NCBI RefSeq assembly: GCF_020164455.1
Contig: NZ_JAIQWW010000024.1
Location: 29,813-93,812, forward strand
DNA: 64,000 nucleotides
Direction of reading: 5' to 3'
Source: Phyllobacterium chamaecytisi
GTDB lineage: Bacteria; Pseudomonadota; Alphaproteobacteria; Rhizobiales; Rhizobiaceae
A program made the position numbers and the translations under genes. Numbering within the stretch: the first letter of the stretch is position 1; each line of letters opens with the position of its first letter. Under the pieces are notes generated by a model. It had not been told where the DNA came from. It saw nothing but the letters and a program-made list of their open reading frames with translations, and ran no database searches. This document shows, piece by piece, positions 8,946-18,237 of the stretch.

Positions 8946-9618
8946 TCCAAACCTGCTTTTTTGCTGTTTCAGCGTAGCCAAGCGTTTGCCGGAGCACAAG
9001 TCGGCGTCGATCGTGAAAAGAACGCACGTTTTGTCCAATCGCAGCATCGCAAATCAATTTGTCAAAAGTTTATTTCATCCGGTCGAGGTTCATTTGCGCC
9101 CGAGTTGCTGCCATGACATCGGCCAAAAATGGCGCTCGACCGGGCATCCCTTCACCTCGGCCAATCTCTCAAGGGAGATCTACACCCGGACCGACTGGCC
9201 CAGCGCATGACCTTCTTTGACCGTGGTTTGCGCGATTTCGATTTGATAGCTGCCAAGGCTGCCAATGCAGAAGAGAAATTAGAACCGGATTCTCGTGTAA
9301 CATCGGTACAAACTGAGTTGGTCCAACACATTCTCGTTCTCTGCGTCGCAGCCATTCATTGCGCGTAAAAGTCCACGACTTCGCCATGAACCAGATATAA
9401 GAATCGATCCGATTGAGGAGCCCGCGTTGGACGAGATGGCGAAACAATGATTGAGCGAGCTCACGCGTATTAAAGTTTGCTGGCCTTGCCCCGGTGCCAG
9501 TAGAGGTCTGGCGCTGATTCAAGACGACAGAATCGGCGCAAATACCTTGTTTGTATTTTTAGTTCCGAGGTGCAAAATAAGTATCAGTTCAAAAGGCCTA
9601 TGTTGCGATGACCCTACG
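8946..9618. other. Long spacer between selO and rsgA
   Basis: About 670 bp between divergent genes. Open frames of 79 codons (9129-9368, plus) and 117 codons (9169-9522, minus) overlap each other and show no recognisable domain or good ribosome site. The region should hold the promoters of selO and rsgA. I see no repeat, tRNA or insertion element. Confidence 0.4.
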
Positions 9619-10653
9619 ATGACCGAAACCACGACTGATTCTTGCGCTTCGCTCTCGAGTTTGGGATGGTCGGAATTTTTTAGCGATCAGCTTGTGTCAA
9701 ACGAGACAAACCTCCTCCCGATGCGCATTGATACGGTTCACCGCGCGCGTCTCACAGCGATTTTTCAATCAGGAACAGTCAAACTAACCCATCCCGCCGA
9801 CGTGACGACCGCAGATTTTGCCGTAGGTGACTGGATTCTCGTTGATCCGGGCACGCATCTGGTGCAACGCCTTTTGAAGCGAAAAACCCTGCTGGAACGT
9901 CGCAAAACGGGTAATCGACCCCCACAGCTGGTTGCTGCGAACATCGATACACTGTTCATCGTTACCTCGTGCAATTCCGATTTCAATGCCGCCCGGCTGG
10001 AACGTTACCTTGCGTTGGCCAACCAAGCCGGAACAAATCCTGTCATCGTCTTGACCAAGGCTGATACGGTGTCAAACGCTTGGGAATTCGAACAGCGGGC
10101 GGCTGCACTGCAACGCGGTTTGACTGTCGTGACCCTGAATGCGCGCTCTCCTGACGCCAAGACTGCGCTCTTTGCCTGGTGCGGAGTCGGGCAGACAGTG
10201 ACCTTGGTAGGGTCCTCCGGTGTAGGCAAATCGACTCTGGTGAACACGCTGGCGGGCCCGGTCCTAGAACTGCCCCAGCAGACGGGCGGCATCCGCGAGC
10301 ATGATGCCAAGGGTCGTCACACCACCACATCCCGGTCTCTGCACGCGATTGCCGCCGGCGGTTGGGTGATCGATACGCCGGGAATACGAACGCTGGATGT
10401 CAGCCACGTGGGTTATGGCATTGACACCGTGTTCGCGGAAATCACAGAACTTGCCCCGCATTGCCGGTTTCGTGACTGTAGTCACGTTCATGAACCCGGC
10501 TGCGCGGTGCAAGCAGCAATGGCTGCAGGCAAGTTTGATCCCGAGCGTTTGACCCGCTGGCGAAAGCTGCAGAACGAAACCGGCGATAACAGCGTCAATC
10601 AAGTCAGACCGCGTGGCACAAGTTCCATGCCTCGGCGCAAAAACAGGGAATAA
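9619..10653 (+). CDS. rsgA: Ribosome small-subunit-dependent GTPase A
   Basis: A 344-residue circularly permuted GTPase that helps mature the 30S subunit. Residues about 30-100 form an OB fold. The GTPase motifs occur in permuted order: G4 VLTKAD (about 145), the P-loop GSSGVGKST (about 199), the GGIREHDAKGRHTTT switch region and G3 DTPGIR (about 253). The C-terminal zinc knuckle CRFRDCSHVHEPGC (about 285-300) is complete. The start at 9619 gives the normal family length; the frame is open upstream without conservation. As an accessory-region copy it may be a second rsgA beside a chromosomal one. Confidence 0.92.
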   Translation: MTETTTDSCASLSSLGWSEFFSDQLVSNETNLLPMRIDTVHRARLTAIFQSGTVKLTHPADVTTADFAVGDWILVDPGTHLVQRLLKRKTLLERRKTGNRPPQLVAANIDTLFIVTSCNSDFNAARLERYLALANQAGTNPVIVLTKADTVSNAWEFEQRAAALQRGLTVVTLNARSPDAKTALFAWCGVGQTVTLVGSSGVGKSTLVNTLAGPVLELPQQTGGIREHDAKGRHTTTSRSLHAIAAGGWVIDTPGIRTLDVSHVGYGIDTVFAEITELAPHCRFRDCSHVHEPGCAVQAAMAAGKFDPERLTRWRKLQNETGDNSVNQVRPRGTSSMPRRKNRE

Positions 10654-10952
10654 ATGGAATTAGGCGACCCATCTTCCAAGATTCGGCCGACGCTGGCACG
10701 GGTCGAGGTGCCGAACTTCGTGCGGCCAAGATATCCGATGGTAGCCGCTGAATAACGCAAACATTGGGCAAGCCGATGTAAAACTGGCGGCAATCTCAAA
10801 TTCGCTTCTTAATATCCTTCCCGTTTCAATGATATGCCCTCACTACCCATGCAGAAACTATGAAGGAGTGGGTGCTAAGCTGAAACCGAATACACCCCTG
10901 CTTATGGCACACCTCCACACCGGTTCATCGATGTCGGCGCGTTGCGGTTCCG
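10654..10952. other. Spacer without a recognisable gene
   Basis: Roughly 300 bp between convergent genes. A minus-strand frame (10599-10799) overlaps the 3' end of rsgA and has no recognisable motif. No clear terminator stem with a T-run was found. Confidence 0.35.
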
Positions 10953-11273
10953 TTAAGAGGTTCCATCGATAATCTCTTGTTTGATGCCGAGCATGAGACG
11001 AAGAATCCGGATTTTGTCAGCCGCTTCAAGCATGATTTCGCTTGTTTCGTCGACGTACTTGAAATCGATATGCTCAGCAAACTGCTCGAGTTCCCAGGCG
11101 ATATCGGACCCGGTGTCCTGCTCCGGGGACCCTGAAAACGCAACTAGCTCTCTGTATATTCTGATCAACTCAGCGGCATTTCGGAGCAGGACTTGTTTTT
11201 CCTCACGGGTGAGATCCGTCGCGCCGTTTGCTTGTTTGATCAGCGCAGAAAGGATTCCCGTTTTCGCTGCCAT
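10953..11273 (-). CDS. Hypothetical helical protein
   Basis: A 106-residue soluble protein not recognised. It is predicted to be almost entirely alpha-helical and acidic (LTREEKQVLLRNAAELIRIY, then a central acidic stretch, then EIMLEAADKIRILRLMLG). The ATG at 11273 has GGAGT 7 nt upstream and codon use looks like that of real genes, so I accept it as coding. No partner gene is adjacent. Confidence 0.6.
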   Translation of the reverse strand: MAAKTGILSALIKQANGATDLTREEKQVLLRNAAELIRIYRELVAFSGSPEQDTGSDIAWELEQFAEHIDFKYVDETSEIMLEAADKIRILRLMLGIKQEIIDGTS

Positions 11274-11499
11274 GTTTACTCCATCTTGGGACGCCCCATT
11301 TGAATCTTTGGTGGACCATACTTCGGGTAGCAGCGATAAGGGTCTGACTCCATACCAAAACTCTATCCACTAACGATCAGGATGACTCATGGAACAGCGG
11401 TGGTCTTTTGTGTCGAGTACATCGATGGAAGCAAGATCCATCGATATGATAAATAGCGTATCGGCTCAAGAGGACATATCTTGGCAAAAAAACGGCGGA

Positions 11500-11953
11500 T
11501 CACATCATGAAAAATGACCGTCTCGCCTCCCTTTCTCGGCTTCCCCGATCGCCTCGCCGACGGCCGTAAGCCCTGTACGGTGATCTTCGGAGCCGGCCAC
11601 GGCAGCATCTATTTCGGCAAGGACAAGAGTGGCTGTGCCTTGTCCCCCAACGCCATCCGCGCTGCGAGCGAACGATGGTGGGATCATGAGCGAAACGATC
11701 TGCCTTGAGAGCTTGGTCAGCGGTTTCCTGGGCGCAACGACGTCGACGATCCTGGAAGCGGGCTTGGCGAGACGAGAGGATGCCTTGTTGGCCCGTGATC
11801 ATGATCATCGGCATCGCGCCGAGAAGAGCATACGCTGCTCCAGTAGAAAAATTCAAAGCGCCGGGCCGGAGCGTCGTGAGGCAGACACGGGTTGCCAGTC
11901 AACCGTCCATAGGTTGCGGCCATGAAAGCGGCCGCTTGTTCGTGTCGGGTCAA
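11500..11953 (-). pseudogene. Acetolactate synthase-like (TPP enzyme) relic
   Basis: Pieces of the N-terminal thiamine-pyrophosphate domain lie in successive frames. 11953 to 11890 reads MTRHEQAAAFMAATYGRLTG with the catalytic-glutamate block. 11856 to 11740 reads MNFSTGAAYALLGAMPMIMI followed by TGQQGILSSRQARFQ. About 11745 to 11680 reads RIVDVVAPRKPLTKLSRQIV. The order matches acetolactate synthase and related ThDP enzymes. The three blocks need at least two frameshifts to join and the C-terminal two thirds are absent, so the gene is dead. Confidence 0.75.
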
Positions 11954-12189
11954 GATGAGCTGGATTGAAGAATTACGAATGGCTCCGACGACGCGGTCAC
12001 CTTTGCCCGGGTCTCATTCGTCATGCGCGACGCCGGCGCAGGCTCCTTCGGTTGTGGCTGTTCAGCCAGTTTTCTTAAACACATCAATCTCTTCGCCGGC
12101 GTCCGCGAGCCGTTTCTTGCTGGAGGCAACTGCCAATCGACACCTTAACAGGCCTACCTCGCTGACGCGCCTACGGAGGCTTCGAGCAA

Positions 12190-12537
12190 GCCCAGTCCGC
12201 CTCCTATTTCGCGAAGAGATCGGGACGCAATTCCACGAGAATGTTCGACGCTGCCATGCTGGAATATGTCACCGGCCGCGCCCAGCTGGAACAGGCTGTG
12301 CGTATCGGCGTCAGGAACCACGAGACCGTTCCGTTTTTCCAACCTTTGGTGACTATAGGAGACGGCAAGCTTGTGAGGGTTCGAGGCACTTGCCCGCTGG
12401 CAGCGTGCCGTAAGTTCACCGCGCCTGACGTGTTTATCGCACTTGCCGAACAGGTCGGGCTTATCATCGAATTGTCGAAGAGCCTCTTGCGTCAGGCCCA
12501 ACAGGCGCGCTCGGTTGTCCGAATGGCCTTACCCTGA
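12190..12537 (+). pseudogene. GGDEF-EAL protein relic (junction fragment)
   Basis: The frame reads SYFAKRSGRNSTRMFDAAM, which corresponds to the end of a GGDEF domain, then VPFFQPLVTIGDGKLVRVRG and APDVFIALAEQVGLIIELSK, the first third of an EAL domain. The EAL glutamate motif itself has drifted (VRGTCPLA where a GFEALxRW-like block is expected). The frame stops right after, so both catalytic domains are incomplete. The upstream 11960-12190 holds nothing recognisable. Confidence 0.65.
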
Positions 12538-12540
12538 CGA

Positions 12541-12789
12541 TGTTTCTCCACCCAGCTAACCGACCGGCGCCTTGGATTGCGTATTAGCGGGATCCTTGCC
12601 GAAACCGAGCTCCCGGCGCAGAGACGCGATCGCCTCCTTCGAACCAGCCGAGATCGGGCATGGGCCGCTCGCCGAGCAGCCGTATGCCACGCCTTGCGTT
12701 CCCGGACACTAACGCGCGCTGATGGTTAGTCAGGACGTACCGAAAATCGGGCAGGACAACGCCAGTCCCCACCTTGGCTTCCTCAATGC
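12541..12789 (-). pseudogene. Unidentified coding debris downstream of the RraA-like gene
   Basis: Two minus-strand frames look coding in style: VGTGVVLPDFRYVLTNHQRA, and in another frame KEAIASLRRELGFGKDPANT before a stop near 12556. They may be parts of one decayed gene joined by a frameshift. I do not recognise the family, and the link is inferred only from composition and adjacency. Confidence 0.25.
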
Positions 12790-13515
12790 TTATCTTCCGT
12801 TCTTCTCCCGCCACACGGCGAAATCAGCCTTTGGCTTGTCACTTGTGGCCGGATAGAGGCCGATGATCGTCGCACCGTTCATGACTTGCTCTGTGACAAA
12901 ATCCTCATAAGCGGTCATTTCCAGCGTCTCGTCGGCGATCTCGTCCGCCAAATGTCGCGGAATAACGATGACGCCTTCATTGTCCCCGACAAGCACATCG
13001 CCCGGAAAAACCGCGACATCGCCACAGCCGATTGGGACGTTGATATCGCAGGCCTGGTGGTGGGTAAGGTTGGTTGGAGCCGAAGGACGATTGTGGTAGG
13101 CGTGAATGCTTAAATTGGCAATCTCAGGACTGTCGCGGAAGCCTCCGTCAGTAACCACACCCGCCGCACCCCTCACTTGCAGCCTTGATATCAATATGGA
13201 GCCGGCCGAAGCTGCCCGGGCATCCTTGCGGCTATCCATCACCAGGACGGCTCCCTCCGGACATTGTTCCACCGCGGCGCGCTGCGGATGACCCGGATCC
13301 TTGAAGACCTCGATCGTGTTAAGGTCTTCGCGGGCCGGTATGTAGCGCAGTGTAAAGGCTTGGCCGACCATATTGGTCTGCTTCGCCGACAGCGGTCGCA
13401 CATCTTGGATGCACTGGTTGCGCAGCCCACGCTTGAACAGCGCCGTCGCAATCGTTGGCGTGGCCACGCCCATCAGCTTTTTGCGCGCTTCTTCACTTAG
13501 ATCATAGTTTGTCAT
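12790..13515 (-). CDS. RraA-like protein (possible HMG/CHA-type aldolase)
   Basis: A 241-residue protein of the RraA/MenG-like fold. Supporting blocks are ARKKLMGVATPTIATALFKR at the start, ACDINVPIGCGDVAVFPGDV with the typical GD(V)xVGDxxGVxVIP run near residue 175, and VVTDGGFRDS, where D and R correspond to the metal- and pyruvate-binding residues of pyruvate aldolases in this fold. Members are either RNase E inhibitors or class II pyruvate aldolases/oxaloacetate decarboxylases. Its place 16 bp after a sugar-acid dehydratase gene favours a catabolic role. The start at 13515 was chosen over an upstream ATG inside the dehydratase gene. Confidence 0.85.
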   Translation of the reverse strand: MTNYDLSEEARKKLMGVATPTIATALFKRGLRNQCIQDVRPLSAKQTNMVGQAFTLRYIPAREDLNTIEVFKDPGHPQRAAVEQCPEGAVLVMDSRKDARAASAGSILISRLQVRGAAGVVTDGGFRDSPEIANLSIHAYHNRPSAPTNLTHHQACDINVPIGCGDVAVFPGDVLVGDNEGVIVIPRHLADEIADETLEMTAYEDFVTEQVMNGATIIGLYPATSDKPKADFAVWREKNGR

Positions 13516-13531
13516 TCGTTGTCCTCGGCTA

Positions 13532-15268
13532 TCAGTAGATATCTGGTTCAGGAGCGGATGGTCCGAAGCGTGTTTCGAGAAAGTCAAAATCCGCGCCCGT
13601 GTCGGCTTGGCTCACGTGTCTGGCGAACATCCAACCGTAGCCCCGACCAGCCTTGTCTGCCGGTTTCCTCCATTCACAGCGACGGCGTTCGATTTCACCA
13701 TCGTCTACCAGCATGTCAATCCTGCGTGCCTTCAGGTCGAGCCGCACGATGTCGCCCGTTTTCAGAAGAGCCAGCGGGCCGCCGACATGCGATTCCGGCG
13801 AGACGTGCAGAACGCAGGCTCCATAGCTGGTGCCGCTCATGCGAGCATCGGACAGACGCAGCATGTCGCGATATCCCCTCTTGAGCAGGACCTTGGGCAT
13901 CGGCAACATGCCCCATTCGGGCATGCCCGGGCCGCCCTGCGGCCCGGCCCCGCGCAGCACCAGGACATGATCGGGCGTGACGTCAAGATTTTCGTCGTCG
14001 ATCGCCGCTTTCATCTCCGGGTAGCTGTCGAAGACCAATGCCGGACCTTGGTGTTGATGCAGCCTCGGATCACAGGCGGCTGGTTTCATAACCGCGCCTG
14101 TTGGCGCAAGGTTGCCTTTAACGACAGCAAGCGAGCCTTCCTGAAAGACAGGATTGTCGAGGGAGCGGATAACGTCGTCATTGAAACATTTGGCCCCCTC
14201 CAGCGTCTCTCCGAGCGTATGGCCGGAGACCGTGAGCACCGAAAGATCGAGCTTTGATGAAAGTTTGGCCATAAGCGCGCGCAGGCCTCCGGCGTAGTAG
14301 AAATCTTCCATCAGATAGGTATCGCCAGTTGGCCGGATGTTCGCGAGAACCGGGGTCGTGCGGCCTGCACGATCCAGATCGTCCATTGTCAGGTCGACAC
14401 CAGCCCGGCGTGCCATGGCGACGAGGTGGACGATGGCATTGGTCGAGCATCCGGTTGCCATGGCCACGGCCACGGCATTGCCTATGGATGCATCGGTCAA
14501 GATCTTGCTCGGAACGAGGTCTTCCCAGACCATGTCGATGATGCGACGCCCCACGGCAGATGACATCCGGATATGATTGGAGTCGGCAGCGGGAATCGAA
14601 CTTGCGCCCGGCAACGTCAAGCCGAGGGCTTCCGCGATCGCCGTCATGGTGCTTGCCGTGCCCATGGTCATGCAATGGCCGTAGGAGCGTGCGATTCCGG
14701 CTTCCACCTCGACCCATTCATCCCTCGACAGATTGCCCGCGCGCCGTTCATCCCAGAATTTCCAGGCATCTGAACCGGAACCCAGAGCTTTGCCTCGGTA
14801 GTTGCCGCGCAGCATGGGGCCCGCCGGCAGATAGATCATCGGCAGGCCGGCGCTCACAGCGCCCATCACCAAGCCCGGCGTGGTCTTGTCGCAGCCACCC
14901 ATCAACACAGCGCCATCGACCGGGTGGGAGCGCAGCAGCTCCTCGACTTCCATCGCCAGCATATTGCGATAGAGCATCGTCGTTGGCTTGACGTAGCTTT
15001 CCGACAATGAAAGCGCCGGCAATTCGAGTGGAAATCCGCCGGCTTGAAAAACACCGCGCTTCACGTCCTCGACGCGGTGTTTAAAGTGTGCATGGCAAGG
15101 GTTGGCATCCGACCAGGTATTGAGGATAGCAATGACCGGCTTTCCGCTCCATTCTTCCGGCGCATAACCCATCTGCATTGTTCTTGATCGATGGCCGGAG
15201 CTGCGCAGGTCGTCGGGAGCGAACCAGCGGGCGCTTCTTAATGTGTCAGGGTTTTTTTTCATAGCCAT
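13532..15268 (-). CDS. IlvD/Edd-family dehydratase, L-arabinonate dehydratase-like
   Basis: A 578-residue iron-sulfur dehydratase that would remove water from a 2,3-dihydroxy acid such as a pentonate to give a 2-keto-3-deoxy acid. Cluster and metal ligands are visible in NPCHAHF, MGGCDKTTPG and SYGHCMTMGTAST, followed by ATGCSTNAIVHL. The C-terminal DTGADFDFLETRFG is typical of the AraD-type sugar-acid branch, not of branched-chain dihydroxy-acid dehydratase. It sits in an operon after a TauABC-like importer and before the RraA-like gene, suggesting uptake and breakdown of one acidic substrate. The exact substrate is not readable. Confidence 0.88.
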   Translation of the reverse strand: MAMKKNPDTLRSARWFAPDDLRSSGHRSRTMQMGYAPEEWSGKPVIAILNTWSDANPCHAHFKHRVEDVKRGVFQAGGFPLELPALSLSESYVKPTTMLYRNMLAMEVEELLRSHPVDGAVLMGGCDKTTPGLVMGAVSAGLPMIYLPAGPMLRGNYRGKALGSGSDAWKFWDERRAGNLSRDEWVEVEAGIARSYGHCMTMGTASTMTAIAEALGLTLPGASSIPAADSNHIRMSSAVGRRIIDMVWEDLVPSKILTDASIGNAVAVAMATGCSTNAIVHLVAMARRAGVDLTMDDLDRAGRTTPVLANIRPTGDTYLMEDFYYAGGLRALMAKLSSKLDLSVLTVSGHTLGETLEGAKCFNDDVIRSLDNPVFQEGSLAVVKGNLAPTGAVMKPAACDPRLHQHQGPALVFDSYPEMKAAIDDENLDVTPDHVLVLRGAGPQGGPGMPEWGMLPMPKVLLKRGYRDMLRLSDARMSGTSYGACVLHVSPESHVGGPLALLKTGDIVRLDLKARRIDMLVDDGEIERRRCEWRKPADKAGRGYGWMFARHVSQADTGADFDFLETRFGPSAPEPDIY

Positions 15269-15312
15269 TGCTCAATTGGAAAATGCGACGGAGAAGGAAG
15301 CCTCAAAACTGC

Positions 15313-16191
15313 TCATTCCTTCATGCCCCATTTTTGTATCGTGTGGCGCTCAATGGTCTGAAAGACCAGGTTCTCGACGATGAGACCTATGATGATCACG
15401 GTGAGCAGCCCGGCAAAGACGGCAGGAATGTCCAGAAGATTGCGGTTCTCAAAGATGAACCAGCCGAGCCCGCCCTGCCCCGAAGAAACACCGAAGACGA
15501 GTTCGGCGGCAATCAGCGTACGCCAGGCGAACGCCCAGCCGATTTTCAGGCCGGTCAAGATCGACGGGAACGCAGCGGGAACGAGAATCCGCGTCACATA
15601 GGATAAACCCGTCAATCCATAATTGCCTCCGACCATGCGCAGCGTTCGCGACACGCCAAGAAAGCCAGCATGGGTGTTGAGCGCCACCGCCCAAAGCACG
15701 GAATGGATCAGCACGAAGACAAGGCTGGAAGCGCCGAGCCCAAACCAGATCAAAGCAAGTGGCAGCAATGAGATGGCGGGTAGCGGATTGAACATCGCCG
15801 TCATTGTTTCCAAAAAATCGGTGCCGATGCGCGTGTTAATGGCAAGGATTGTCAAAATGGCCGCTAGCAAAGTCCCTGCCACATATCCCGTGATGAGCAC
15901 CTGAAGCGTCGTCCAGATGCGCGACGGCAATGTGCCGTCGACAAAACGATCATAAAGGGTGGTCAGCGTGTCGCTGAGTGTGGGGAAAAGCAGGGGATTG
16001 TCGAGATAGCTTGCATAGACCTGCCAGATGATGGCGAGGACAATAATCAGAACCGTCTTACGCACGGCGCTGATACCCAAGATCAGTTCGAGGGAACCGA
16101 GCCTCTGTTCGACCTCGGCTACATTGGCATGCTGCCTGTTTGTCGTAACATCGGCTGCAAGAATGATTTGCGGACCAGGCATTGTCGTCAC
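15313..16191 (-). CDS. NitT/TauT-type ABC transporter permease
   Basis: A 292-residue inner-membrane permease with about six transmembrane helices (VLIIVLAIIWQVYASYL near residue 45, VAGTLLAAILTILAINT near 115, VFAGLLTVIIIGLIVENLVF near 265). The EAA-like cytoplasmic loop that contacts the ATPase is present around VSRTLRMVGGNYGLTGL. Its start codon overlaps the ATPase stop by 4 nt. It belongs to the SsuC/TauC family. With the neighbouring ATPase and binding protein it makes a complete importer feeding the dehydratase downstream. Confidence 0.9.
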   Translation of the reverse strand: MTTMPGPQIILAADVTTNRQHANVAEVEQRLGSLELILGISAVRKTVLIIVLAIIWQVYASYLDNPLLFPTLSDTLTTLYDRFVDGTLPSRIWTTLQVLITGYVAGTLLAAILTILAINTRIGTDFLETMTAMFNPLPAISLLPLALIWFGLGASSLVFVLIHSVLWAVALNTHAGFLGVSRTLRMVGGNYGLTGLSYVTRILVPAAFPSILTGLKIGWAFAWRTLIAAELVFGVSSGQGGLGWFIFENRNLLDIPAVFAGLLTVIIIGLIVENLVFQTIERHTIQKWGMKE

Positions 16192-17021
16192 TCCCTGTGG
16201 CCGGACTCGGAAAAGAGCAGATTGTGGATATCGCGTTCGAGCGCGACCGCGCTGCCATCGTCCTGACAGGCGCGATCAACGTCGATGACTTCAGCCTTCA
16301 CGCGCCCCGGATGAGGCGACAACAGCAGAATGCGGTTGGAGATCTTGATGGCTTCGGCAATCGAATGTGTGACGAAAATGACCGTAAACCTGGTGTCTTC
16401 CCAAAGCTGCAGCAGTTCGTCCTGCATCTGACGCCGGGTCAAAGCGTCGAGCGCCGCAAACGGCTCATCCATCAGCAAAATGTCGGGCTGCATGGCCATG
16501 CCGCGGGCGATGGCCACGCGTTGCTTCATGCCACCCGAAAGCGTGTGCGGATAACTGTCGGTGGCGCGTGTCAGCTTCACCTTATCGATATATTCCTTTG
16601 CCCTTGCCTCGGCCTCCCTGCGCGGTAGTTTGCGCGCAACGACGAGCGGAAACATGACGTTTTCCAGTACAGTCTTCCAAGGCAAAAGCTGGTCGAACTC
16701 CTGAAATACCATCATACGATCGGCGCCAGGCTTTTTGACCGGACGCCCGTTGATATGAATTGATCCACTCACCGGGGCCATGTATCCGCCGACGGCCTTC
16801 AACAGCGTGGACTTGCCGCAACCGGACGGTCCGAGAAGAACAAAACGGTCGGATCGTTCGACAGAAAAACTGACGTCTTCCGTCGCGGTTATCAGCAGAT
16901 TCGGGGTCTTGTAGCGAAGCGTCACCTTGTCCACGGTGAGAAGCGACTTGGCCTCACTTGCCGCTTTGACATCGGGCAGACCTGCCGTTGGATCCATTTT
17001 TTGCTGTATGGCCTGTAACAT
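16188..17021 (-). CDS. NitT/TauT-type ABC transporter ATP-binding protein
   Basis: A 277-residue ATPase with all motifs: Walker A LGPSGCGKSTLL, Q-loop VFQEFDQLLPW, signature TLSGGMKQRVAIARGMA, Walker B ILLMDEPFAAL and the switch histidine in FVTHSIAEA. The start at 17021 (MLQAIQQ) is preferred because GGAGG lies 5 nt upstream. An ATG 12 nt earlier overlaps that site. It is a SsuB/TauB-like subunit and drives import by the adjacent permease. Confidence 0.9.
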   Translation of the reverse strand: MLQAIQQKMDPTAGLPDVKAASEAKSLLTVDKVTLRYKTPNLLITATEDVSFSVERSDRFVLLGPSGCGKSTLLKAVGGYMAPVSGSIHINGRPVKKPGADRMMVFQEFDQLLPWKTVLENVMFPLVVARKLPRREAEARAKEYIDKVKLTRATDSYPHTLSGGMKQRVAIARGMAMQPDILLMDEPFAALDALTRRQMQDELLQLWEDTRFTVIFVTHSIAEAIKISNRILLLSPHPGRVKAEVIDVDRACQDDGSAVALERDIHNLLFSESGHRE

Positions 17022-17087
17022 ATGGGCCTCCATAGGATAGTCGGAAGACCCGGCGTCTCTGCCAGGTCGTTGGCTCGTTGCCGACAG

Positions 17088-18089
17088 TTAGTTGCCTTTT
17101 AGATCGGCGGATTCTGGCAGATAATAGTCTGTCCATGCCGCAGGCATCGTCTTGAGCGTTCCGATCTTGTGCAGATGCGTGGCAAACTTCATCGTTCCCT
17201 GAGGATCGGTGCGAAACTCCATCATGTCCGGCTGTCCGAGGATCTTGACCAAGGTATCAAGATCGGTTTTGTCACCGGAAACCTGCTTGTAGGCGCTCAA
17301 GGCGTCTTTCGGGTTGTTCTTGATCATGTCGATTGCCTCGACTGTGGCTTCGCGCACGGCCTTGATGATGACAGGATTTGCATCGGCAAAAGCCGTTGTC
17401 GTGAAGAACGTCGCTTGCGTTAAAGGACCGCCAATGATGTCCTTGGAATTGGCCACGACATGGTTGCCGGCATCGATCTCCAGATATTGGAACGGCGGTG
17501 CGGAGAAATGACTGGCCACCTCGTGGCTCTTGTTCGCCAGCGCCGCCATCGCATCGGGATGTCCGAGCTGCACCGTATTGACATCGAAATGCTTGAGGTC
17601 GCCGTCTCCGTACATCTGACCTGCCGCCATTTGCAACAGGATCGCCTGCGTCGAAACGCCGACAGTGGGGACCGCGATCTTGTCGCCCGGACCGATGTCC
17701 TTCAATGATTTGATCTTGGGGTCACGCGACACCATGATGACCGGTTGCGCCGAACTGGTGATGATCCCTTTCACCTTGCCACGTGTTCTGTCCCACAGCA
17801 GAAGCAGGTTGCCCGTTCCGGTGTTGACGATGTCGACATTCCCGGAAAGAAGCGCATCGGTTTGTGCGCCGCCGCCGCTGAAGGTGCGCCAATTGACGGT
17901 AATATCTTTGAGGCCATCTTCCGCCGCGTGCTTCTCAATGAGCTTTTGCGTTTCCATGACATGGCTCGCCAGATACAGAATGCCTGGCTGGCGTGTAATG
18001 GAAATGTCAGTCTTTTCCTGAGCCTGGCTCACCGTGCCCAGACTCAGGATCATGCCCAAGGCGGCAATACCATTTGTAAGCAATCGCAT
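17088..18089 (-). CDS. NitT/TauT-type ABC transporter substrate-binding protein
   Basis: A 333-residue periplasmic protein with signal peptide MRLLTNGIAALGMILSLGTV and cleavage near residue 23 (SQAQEK). The mature part is a two-lobed binding protein of the SsuA/TauA family (ITRQPGILYLASHVMETQKL, GGGAQTDALLSGNVDIVNTG). It is the first gene of the minus-strand operon with ATPase, permease, dehydratase and RraA-like gene. Its family mostly binds sulfonates, nitrate or pyrimidine precursors, but the downstream enzymes suggest a carboxylated substrate here. The divergent GntR regulator likely controls its promoter. Confidence 0.9.
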   Translation of the reverse strand: MRLLTNGIAALGMILSLGTVSQAQEKTDISITRQPGILYLASHVMETQKLIEKHAAEDGLKDITVNWRTFSGGGAQTDALLSGNVDIVNTGTGNLLLLWDRTRGKVKGIITSSAQPVIMVSRDPKIKSLKDIGPGDKIAVPTVGVSTQAILLQMAAGQMYGDGDLKHFDVNTVQLGHPDAMAALANKSHEVASHFSAPPFQYLEIDAGNHVVANSKDIIGGPLTQATFFTTTAFADANPVIIKAVREATVEAIDMIKNNPKDALSAYKQVSGDKTDLDTLVKILGQPDMMEFRTDPQGTMKFATHLHKIGTLKTMPAAWTDYYLPESADLKGN

Positions 18090-18171
18090 GTTTTCCTCCC
18101 ATTTGATTCAACTGCGCCCGCCGGCACATCCGACGAAGGTCCTCCGACTTCGCCATGCCTTTAAAGCACTA

Positions 18172-18200
18172 ATACATCAGTGCATCAACAAAAATTTTGT
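18172..18200. promoter_or_regulatory. Candidate operator for the GntR regulator
   Basis: Between the divergent binding-protein and GntR genes lie an imperfect dyad ATACATCAGTGCAT (18172-18185) and a near-perfect palindrome ACAAAAATTTTGT (18188-18200). FCD-type GntR proteins usually bind short palindromes in such intergenic regions. Assignment to this regulator is inferred from position only. Confidence 0.35.
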
Positions 18201-18237
18201 GCTATCGGTCGTCAATGCATGAGCGAAAGAGCCTGAT

